Assembly: GCA_946549155.1 (NCBI GenBank)
Contig: CAMNQN010000107.1
Span: 1 to 10,962, forward strand
DNA: 10,962 bases
From: an uncultured Lachnospiraceae bacterium
GTDB lineage: Bacteria; Bacillota; Clostridia; Lachnospirales; Lachnospiraceae
Reading direction: 5' to 3'
Part shown: in pieces, positions 6,409-10,962 of the stretch
How positions within the stretch are numbered: the first letter of the stretch is position 1
How the letters are laid out: each line of letters starts with the position of its first letter
The notes under the pieces: model-generated
Seen by the model: the letters and a program-made list of their open reading frames with translations, nothing else
What the model was told of the DNA's origin: nothing
Database searches by the model: none
Program-made: the position numbers and the translations under genes

Positions 6409-8280
6409 ATGGGAAAAATCATTGGTATTGATTTAGGTACGACAAATAGCTGCGTAGCGGTTATGGAAGGCGGTAAGCCGGTTGTTATTGCAAATACAGA
6501 GGGAGCAAGAACCACACCGTCCGTAGTTGCGTTTACAAAGAATGGAGAGCGTCTGGTGGGGGAACCTGCAAAGCGTCAGGCTGTGACCAATGCTGACAAG
6601 ACCATCTCTTCCATTAAGAGACATATGGGAACAGATTACAGGGTAACGATTGACGACAAGAAATATTCTCCCCAGGAGATTTCCGCGATGATCCTGCAGA
6701 AGCTGAAGGCGGACGCAGAGAACTATCTGGGCGAAAAGGTAACGGAGGCGGTTATTACCGTTCCGGCTTACTTCAATGACGCTCAGCGTCAGGCCACCAA
6801 GGATGCCGGCAAGATCGCGGGCTTGGATGTAAAGCGTATTATCAACGAGCCCACAGCCGCGGCTCTGGCTTACGGCCTGGACAATGAAAAAGAGCAGAAG
6901 ATCATGGTATACGACCTGGGCGGCGGCACCTTTGATGTGTCCATCATCGAGATCGGCGACGGCGTTATCGAGGTTCTGGCCACCAACGGCGATAACCGTC
7001 TGGGCGGCGATGACTTCGACCAGAGAATCACGGAATACATGATTTCTGATTTCAAGGCAAAAGAAGGCATTGACCTTTCCAATGATAAGATGGCGCTGCA
7101 GAGGCTGAAGGAAGCGGCAGAGAAGGCGAAGAAGGAGCTGTCTTCCGCCACCACCACCAACATTAACCTGCCCTTCATCACGGCTAATGAGACCGGCCCG
7201 AAGCACTTTGAGATGGATCTGACGAAGGCAAAATTCGATGAACTGACCCATGACCTGGTGGAGCGCACCGCTGTTCCGGTTCAGAACGCGTTAAGAGACG
7301 CAGGACTTTCCGCCAGCGAGCTGTCCAAGGTGCTGCTGGTAGGCGGTTCCACCCGTATCCCGGCTGTGCAGGATAAGGTAAAACAGCTGACGGGCCATGA
7401 TCCCAGCAAGACGCTGAACCCGGATGAGTGTGTGGCCATCGGCGCCTGCATTCAGGGCGGCAAGCTGGCAGGCGATGCCGGCGCAGGCGATATCCTTCTG
7501 CTGGATGTTACGCCCCTGTCCCTGTCCATCGAGACGCTGGGCGGCGTAGCCACGAAGCTGATTGAGAGAAATACCACCATTCCCACGAAGAAGAGCCAGG
7601 TATTCTCCACTGCGGCAGATAATCAGACAGCGGTGGATATCCATGTGGTACAGGGTGAGCGTCAGTTCGCCAGAGATAATAAGACACTGGGCCAGTTCCG
7701 TCTGGACGGGATCCCGCCTGCAAGAAGAGGGGTACCGCAGATTGAGGTTACCTTTGATATCGATGCCAATGGTATTGTAAATGTATCCGCCAAGGACCTG
7801 GGTACCGGAAAAGAGCAGCACATCACCATTACCTCCGGTTCCAACATGTCTGATGAGGATATCGATAAGGCTGTAAGAGAGGCAGCGGAGTACGAAGCCC
7901 AGGATAAGAAACGGAAAGAAGCCATCGACGCGAAGAACGACGCAGATTCCATGGTATTCCAGACGGAGAAAGCGATGGAGGAAGTGGGAGATAAGATCGA
8001 CGCCAATGACAAGGCAGCTGTGGAGGCAGATCTTCAGGCATTGAAGGAGACCATCGCCAAGTGCGGCGATGAAGTGACCGATGCACAGCTGGATGAGCTT
8101 AAGGCCGGTAAGGAGCGTCTGATGAACAGCGCTCAGAAGCTGTTTGCGAAGGTTTATGAGCAGGCCCAGGGCGCGGCAGGCGCAGCGGGAGCAGCGGGAA
8201 GTGCAGGCCCGGATATGGGAGCAGGCCAGGCGGGTTCCGCGGATGATGATGTAGTGGATGGAGATTACCGGGAGGTATAA
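6409..8280 (+). CDS. dnaK: Chaperone DnaK (Hsp70)
   Basis: ATP-dependent Hsp70 that binds exposed hydrophobic peptides; it works with DnaJ and GrpE. 623 residues. Nucleotide-binding domain: phosphate-1 loop IGIDLGTTNS (5-14), NEPTAAALAYG (146-156), phosphate-2 DLGGGTFDVS (169-178), adenosine motif LLVGGSTRIP (309-318). The domain lacks the roughly 24-residue insert of Gram-negative DnaK, as expected for Gram-positives. Interdomain linker DILLLDVTPLSLSIETLGG (361-379), then the substrate-binding beta domain and helical lid. The tail (588-611) is Gly/Ala-rich low complexity and ends in the acidic DDDVVDGDYREV co-chaperone-type terminus. ATG at 6409 follows a perfect AGGAGG (6395-6400), stronger than that of its neighbours, which fits high expression. 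A hairpin after the stop may limit read-on into dnaJ. Confidence 0.99.
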   Translation: MGKIIGIDLGTTNSCVAVMEGGKPVVIANTEGARTTPSVVAFTKNGERLVGEPAKRQAVTNADKTISSIKRHMGTDYRVTIDDKKYSPQEISAMILQKLKADAENYLGEKVTEAVITVPAYFNDAQRQATKDAGKIAGLDVKRIINEPTAAALAYGLDNEKEQKIMVYDLGGGTFDVSIIEIGDGVIEVLATNGDNRLGGDDFDQRITEYMISDFKAKEGIDLSNDKMALQRLKEAAEKAKKELSSATTTNINLPFITANETGPKHFEMDLTKAKFDELTHDLVERTAVPVQNALRDAGLSASELSKVLLVGGSTRIPAVQDKVKQLTGHDPSKTLNPDECVAIGACIQGGKLAGDAGAGDILLLDVTPLSLSIETLGGVATKLIERNTTIPTKKSQVFSTAADNQTAVDIHVVQGERQFARDNKTLGQFRLDGIPPARRGVPQIEVTFDIDANGIVNVSAKDLGTGKEQHITITSGSNMSDEDIDKAVREAAEYEAQDKKRKEAIDAKNDADSMVFQTEKAMEEVGDKIDANDKAAVEADLQALKETIAKCGDEVTDAQLDELKAGKERLMNSAQKLFAKVYEQAQGAAGAAGAAGSAGPDMGAGQAGSADDDVVDGDYREV

Positions 8281-8311
8281 TCCGGACGCAGAATGGGAAG
8301 AACGCATCAAG

Positions 8312-8340
8312 GGTAAGTGATTTTCAGATTGCTTACCTTT
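8312..8340 (+). terminator. Putative attenuator hairpin between dnaK and dnaJ
   Basis: GGTAAGTGAT (8312-8321) can pair over ten positions (two of them G-U) with ATTGCTTACC (8328-8337) around a six-base loop, followed by TTTGTTGTG. This is a moderate stem with a short, imperfect T-run, as expected for a partial terminator or an mRNA 3' protecting structure. It would give more dnaK than dnaJ transcript. No new promoter for dnaJ is evident after it. Confidence 0.5.
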
Positions 8341-8418
8341 GTTGTGCGTAAATGAGCAGGCTGCCGTTCGTCAGCAGATATGGAAAGCTGCGGGAAAACC
8401 ACGGACGAAAGCCTGGAT

Positions 8419-8427
8419 AGAGGGTGA
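8419..8427 (+). promoter_or_regulatory. Ribosome binding site fixing the dnaJ start
   Basis: AGAGGGTGA lies with its GGG seven bases before ATG at 8432. It supports this start over an open 31-codon extension beginning at TTG 8339, which overlaps the hairpin and has no J-domain similarity. Confidence 0.75.
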
Positions 8428-8431
8428 AGAG

Positions 8432-9619
8432 ATGGCAGAGAGCAAGAGAGATTATTACGAGGTTCTGGGTGTTGACAAAAACGCCGATGACGCTGCGTTA
8501 AAAAAAGCATACAGAGTATTAGCGAAAAAGTACCATCCCGACGCGAATCCCGGAGATAAAGAGGCGGAGAAAAAATTTAAAGAGGCATCCGAAGCGTATG
8601 CGGTACTCAGCGATCCGGAAAAGAGACGCCAGTACGACCAGTTTGGCCATGCCGCTTTCGAGGGCGGCGCCGGCGGAGCCGGTGGATTCGGCGGGTTTGA
8701 TTTCAGCGGGGACATGGGCGATATCTTCGGCGACATTTTTGGTGATTTATTCGGAGGAGGCGGCAGAAGACGGGCTTCCAACAGTCCGATGCAGGGGGCG
8801 AATGTCCGGGCCGGCGTGCGGATTACCTTCGCGGAGGCGATCTCCGGATGTGAGAAGGAGCTGGAGATCAGCCTGAAGGAGGAGTGCACGAATTGCCATG
8901 GCACGGGGGCCAAGCCGGGAACGTCTCCCACCACCTGCCCCAAGTGCGGCGGCAAGGGCCAGGTAGTGTACAGCCAGCAGTCCTTATTTGGTATGGTGCA
9001 GAATGTACAGACCTGTCCGGACTGCCGGGGAACCGGTAAGATTATCAAGGATAAATGCCCCAACTGCGGCGGCACCGGCTACACCTCCAGCCGGAAAAAG
9101 ATTCAGGTGACGATTCCTGCGGGAATCGACAACGGCCAGAGCATCCGGATTCGGGGAAAGGGCGAGCCGGGCGTCAACGGCGGTCCCAGAGGTGACCTTC
9201 TGGTGGAGGTGAGCGTGGGACGTCATGAGCGGTTTGTGCGCCAGGATATGGATATCTTCTCCAACGAGGAGATCAGCTTTGCGCAGGCAGCTTTAGGCTG
9301 TGACCTGAGAGTGAGCACCGTGGACGGCGATGTGATTTATACGGTGAAGCCGGGAACCCAGAGCGGAACCAGAGTGCGGCTGAAAGGAAAAGGCGTACCC
9401 TCCCTGCGGAATAAGAGTGTTCGGGGCGATCACTATGTGACACTGACAGTGAGGATCCCCACCAGGCTCAGCGAGGAGGCCAAGCGGGCGCTGCGGGAGT
9501 ACGACGCGCTTTGCGGCAACAGCCTGAATCAGGATCAGGAAAAGGCGGCCCCCAAGGAGAGCGGCAAGGGCAAAAAGAAGAGCTTTATCGACAAGCTGAA
9601 AGAGAATTTTGAAGATTAA
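8432..9619 (+). CDS. dnaJ: Chaperone DnaJ (Hsp40)
   Basis: Cytoplasmic cochaperone that delivers substrates to DnaK and stimulates its ATPase. 395 residues, a normal class A DnaJ. J domain at 6-70 with HPD (35-37), which contacts DnaK. Gly/Phe-rich region at about 71-112, with a repeated DIFGD motif near its end. Four zinc-finger CxxCxGxG repeats starting at Cys152, Cys169, Cys195 and Cys209, all Cys present. C-terminal substrate-binding and dimerisation domains follow, ending in a lysine-rich SGKGKKKSFIDKLKENFED tail. It is the last gene of the operon, 151 bases after dnaK (a wide gap that carries a hairpin) and just before a strong terminator. The usual next genes prmA and rsmE are absent here. 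Confidence 0.98.
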   Translation: MAESKRDYYEVLGVDKNADDAALKKAYRVLAKKYHPDANPGDKEAEKKFKEASEAYAVLSDPEKRRQYDQFGHAAFEGGAGGAGGFGGFDFSGDMGDIFGDIFGDLFGGGGRRRASNSPMQGANVRAGVRITFAEAISGCEKELEISLKEECTNCHGTGAKPGTSPTTCPKCGGKGQVVYSQQSLFGMVQNVQTCPDCRGTGKIIKDKCPNCGGTGYTSSRKKIQVTIPAGIDNGQSIRIRGKGEPGVNGGPRGDLLVEVSVGRHERFVRQDMDIFSNEEISFAQAALGCDLRVSTVDGDVIYTVKPGTQSGTRVRLKGKGVPSLRNKSVRGDHYVTLTVRIPTRLSEEAKRALREYDALCGNSLNQDQEKAAPKESGKGKKKSFIDKLKENFED

Positions 9620-9669
9620 TGGATTAGGGTTGTTTCATGAATGAAAAGTGAAGAAGTAAGAAGTACTTG

Positions 9670-9723
9670 AAAAGACTGGAAAATCTGCAGTTATACAAAA
9701 TTGCAGATTTTCTGGTCTTTTTC
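9670..9723 (+). terminator. Rho-independent terminator of the chaperone operon
   Basis: Bases 9670-9689 pair with 9702-9721 in a 20-bp stem (two G-U pairs) around a 12-base loop. The stem runs from AAAAGACTGG outside to AAAATCTGCA inside, and ends in a T-rich stretch (CTTTTTCC). It lies 50 bases after the dnaJ stop. The A/T ends also make it workable in the reverse direction, so it could insulate both sides. Confidence 0.92.
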
Positions 9724-9725
9724 CT

Positions 9726-9775
9726 TATGTAGAGGTATAATAGAATTATAGTATAGGTATGTTATACTCTACATA
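9726..9775 (+). promoter_or_regulatory. Promoter within an inverted repeat before the interrupted small gene
   Basis: TATGTAGAG (9726-9734) and TATAA (9736-9740) are inverted-repeat partners of TTATA (9762-9766) and CTCTACATA (9767-9775), with one bulged G. The right arm contains an extended -10 (TGT-TATACT, box at 9763-9768); only a weak -35 is visible. Another TATAAT lies in the left arm (9736-9741). The repeat could be a repressor operator over the promoter or an element end. A strong AGGAGG (9778-9783) follows seven bases before ATG 9791. Confidence 0.5.
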
Positions 9776-9790
9776 AAAGGAGGACTTTAT

Positions 9791-10171
9791 ATGAAGAACG
9801 AAACAGTATATCCAGAATGGGTGCAACAACAACGAATATAAGGAACCACTGTAAAAAAGGTGGGAAATACCTACTACTTCTATAAAAGAACCTCAAAAAG
9901 AGTATCGGGCAAAAAATATCCTCAGCCAGTTGATACATATATAGGCATTATTACTCCGGACGGAATTATAGAGCGTAAAAGACAACAGCTTGCCACGACA
10001 TCTATTAAGGTAAAAGAGTATGGATTTTCCAAAGCAGTATGGGATTCCTGCCCAGACGACTGGAAAAAAGCAGTCGGTGAAGGATGGGAAGATAAATTAG
10101 CATGCAAGAGTTACTATGTAAAGGGTGGTTTCTCCACCCGAATACATATGACTGCGGCTCATTTGTGGTAA
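9791..10171 (+). pseudogene. Small accessory gene interrupted by an in-frame TAA; mobile-element-associated hypothetical protein
   Basis: ATG at 9791 has a strong AGGAGG seven bases upstream. The frame reads 16 codons (ending QQQRI), meets TAA at 9839-9841, then continues open for 109 more codons to TAA at 10169-10171. The 126-residue product would include KKVGNTYYFYKRTSKR, then YIGIITPDGIIERKR and KEYGFSKAVWD. This pattern recalls the N-terminal segment of some clostridial IS4/IS1634-type transposases from memory, but no DDE catalytic part is present and I cannot name the family. The inner GTG at 9860 has no usable ribosome binding site, so restart is unlikely. A single base change at the first position of codon 17 (for example from AAA) would explain the stop. 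The region is clearly AT-richer than the chaperone genes, which suggests transfer. Read-through is possible but unsupported. Confidence 0.6.
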
Positions 10172-10178
10172 ATTGAAA

Positions 10179-10219
10179 AGCAGTTATAGGAAAGGAGCAG
10201 AAAAAGCCTTATAACCGCT
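10179..10219 (+). other. Imperfect hairpin upstream of tnpV
   Basis: AGCAGTTATAGG (10179-10190) pairs imperfectly with CCTTATAACCGCT (10207-10219): one mismatch and an extra base. No T-tract follows. It could be a remnant repeat or an RNA leader for tnpV; the function is unknown. Confidence 0.3.
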
Positions 10220-10251
10220 AAAAATCAACACAAAAAAGGAGCTGATATTTT

Positions 10252-10521
10252 ATGAAATCTGTCTTTGAAGAAATGGGCGGCACATACCGTCAAGTGGGCG
10301 ATTATTTCATCCCCAACCTTGTCTTGCCGGATGACGGCAATTATCAGATAGGCAAATACGGGCGTATGTGCCGCAGATATCTGAAAGAACATCGAAAAAT
10401 CCTCTACAACAACTATGTGTTGGAGGGAACGCTGTTTAAGCATTTAGCCGAGATCGACCAAGCCTGCAACGAACGTATAGAAACCATTGTTTCCGCTATG
10501 GCAAAGCAGGAGGGTGTGACC
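10252..10521 (+). pseudogene. tnpV: TnpV-like transposon protein, 3' end lost
   Basis: The first 90 residues look like TnpV, a small protein carried on Tn4451-type and related clostridial mobilisable transposons: FEEMGGTYRQVGDYFIPNL, YQIGKYGRM, RRYLKEHRKILYNN, HLAEIDQACNER, MAKQEGVT. TnpV is usually about 115-125 residues; its role is not established. After residue 90 the sequence no longer resembles the family. The open frame continues to 10830, but that part is the complement of another gene running the other way. ATG at 10252 has AAGGAG ten bases upstream. No integrase or TnpX resolvase is in the window, so this is an isolated remnant. Family assignment is from memory of its motifs. Confidence 0.75.
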
Positions 10522-10962
10522 GATTCAATCAGCTCCGCTTCTTTCAGCTTATTTATGAGATTACCGACAGCAGTAATAGAGATATTCACAATTTCCATTA
10601 TATCGTTACGTCCGAATATGCCGTCAAAGCTCATGTGGGCAAACAGTTTTTTTGCATTTTCCTTTGTGTTCTTATTTGCGTTCAAGCTGTCAATCGCAGC
10701 TTCAATTAAAAGGTTATCGGAAGCAATTAACACATTTTCGCCTTCAACTGCAATCTTTTCTGGGTCAATTAACACTTTTTCATCGGAACATTATAATTCA
10801 GATTGTAGAGCGTGGCAAAAAATGATGTAGGTGTTGATCTGAACATCGGCTCAACTTCGGGACGGTAATTGACCGCATGGCGGTAATCTGCCTTGATTTT
10901 CTTGAAACTCCATATAGTCACGATGAATCAGCGCATTGACAATGACCTCATGTACTGCCTGT
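10515..10962 (-). pseudogene. Decayed AlbA_2/RecG-like ATP-binding transcriptional regulator, C-terminal part
   Basis: Read from the right edge on the minus strand, one frame gives AVHEVIVNALIHRDY (10914-10962), matching the N-box of the RecG-type HATPase_c_4 domain in AlbA_2 (Schlafen-like) regulators. A different frame then gives KKIKADYRHAVNYRPEVEP and a TPTSFFATLYNLNY-type segment, fitting the C-terminal part; about 70-90 residues expected between the two are missing. A third frame, after a five-T run at 10776-10780 where one base seems lost, gives LIDPEKIAVEGENVLI and a winged-helix end (FGRNDIMEIVNISITAVGN, then LKEAELIESVT). It stops matching at about 10515, short of the usual Gly/Lys end. 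At least two frame breaks, an internal deletion and a lost end make it non-functional. The rest lies beyond the window. Confidence 0.65.

Noticed and set aside
8160..8240. GC-rich repeat near the end of dnaK
   Set aside because: It encodes the normal Gly/Ala-rich disordered tail of DnaK and is not a DNA repeat element.
6433..8310. Long minus-strand frames opposite dnaK
   Set aside because: Shadows caused by dnaK codon bias; no ribosome binding site or family motif.
8339..8431. N-terminal extension of DnaJ from TTG 8339
   Set aside because: It overlaps the intergenic hairpin; ATG 8432 has a good ribosome binding site and begins directly before the J domain.
10522..10830. C-terminal half of the 192-codon frame beginning with tnpV as a novel domain
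   Set aside because: It is the complement of the decayed regulator gene, so the fused protein is an artefact of the joint.

Overview
The window comes from a low-to-mid GC Gram-positive anaerobe of the class Clostridia, most likely a Lachnospiraceae member. The evidence is the gene order lepA-hemW-hrcA-grpE-dnaK-dnaJ, a perfect CIRCE operator with a SigA-type promoter, strong AGGAGG ribosome binding sites, a DnaK with the short Gram-positive nucleotide-binding domain, and a TnpV remnant of the kind carried by clostridial transposons. No species can be named from the sequence alone.

Layout. Positions 1-470 hold no gene I can identify: there is a short open minus-strand frame running off the left edge, and a strong hairpin at 373-421. 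From an extended -10 promoter at 472-501, lepA (elongation factor 4, TTG start at 555) runs into hemW (heme chaperone, radical SAM), whose start overlaps the lepA stop. A membrane-anchored SGNH/GDSL hydrolase gene on the minus strand ends 5 bases from the hemW stop and separates lepA-hemW from the heat-shock genes. The divergent region 4392-4586 carries one promoter for the hydrolase and one for hrcA, the latter followed by CIRCE.

From 4587 to 9619 lies the HrcA-controlled chaperone operon. HrcA represses it at CIRCE; DnaK is the Hsp70, DnaJ delivers substrate and stimulates ATP hydrolysis, and GrpE exchanges nucleotide. Hairpins sit between hrcA and grpE (5633-5652) and between dnaK and dnaJ (8312-8337), both well placed to set unequal amounts of the operon products. 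A 20-bp stem plus T-tract ends the operon at about 9723.

After the terminator the character changes abruptly to AT-rich accessory DNA. A small gene has a good promoter/operator-like inverted repeat and ribosome binding site but an in-frame TAA at codon 17. Next is a TnpV gene that loses homology after about 90 residues, where it joins head-on to the 3' end of a decayed, frameshifted minus-strand gene of the AlbA_2/RecG-like ATP-binding regulator type. The usual downstream partners of dnaJ (prmA, rsmE) are not in the window, so the operon end looks like an insertion site for mobile DNA now in decay.

No tRNA, rRNA, CRISPR array, intact transposase or phage gene was seen. Most of the window is a conserved core operon; I found no convincing new system, and the best leads are the RNA hairpins in the operon and the interrupted gene with its inverted-repeat promoter.
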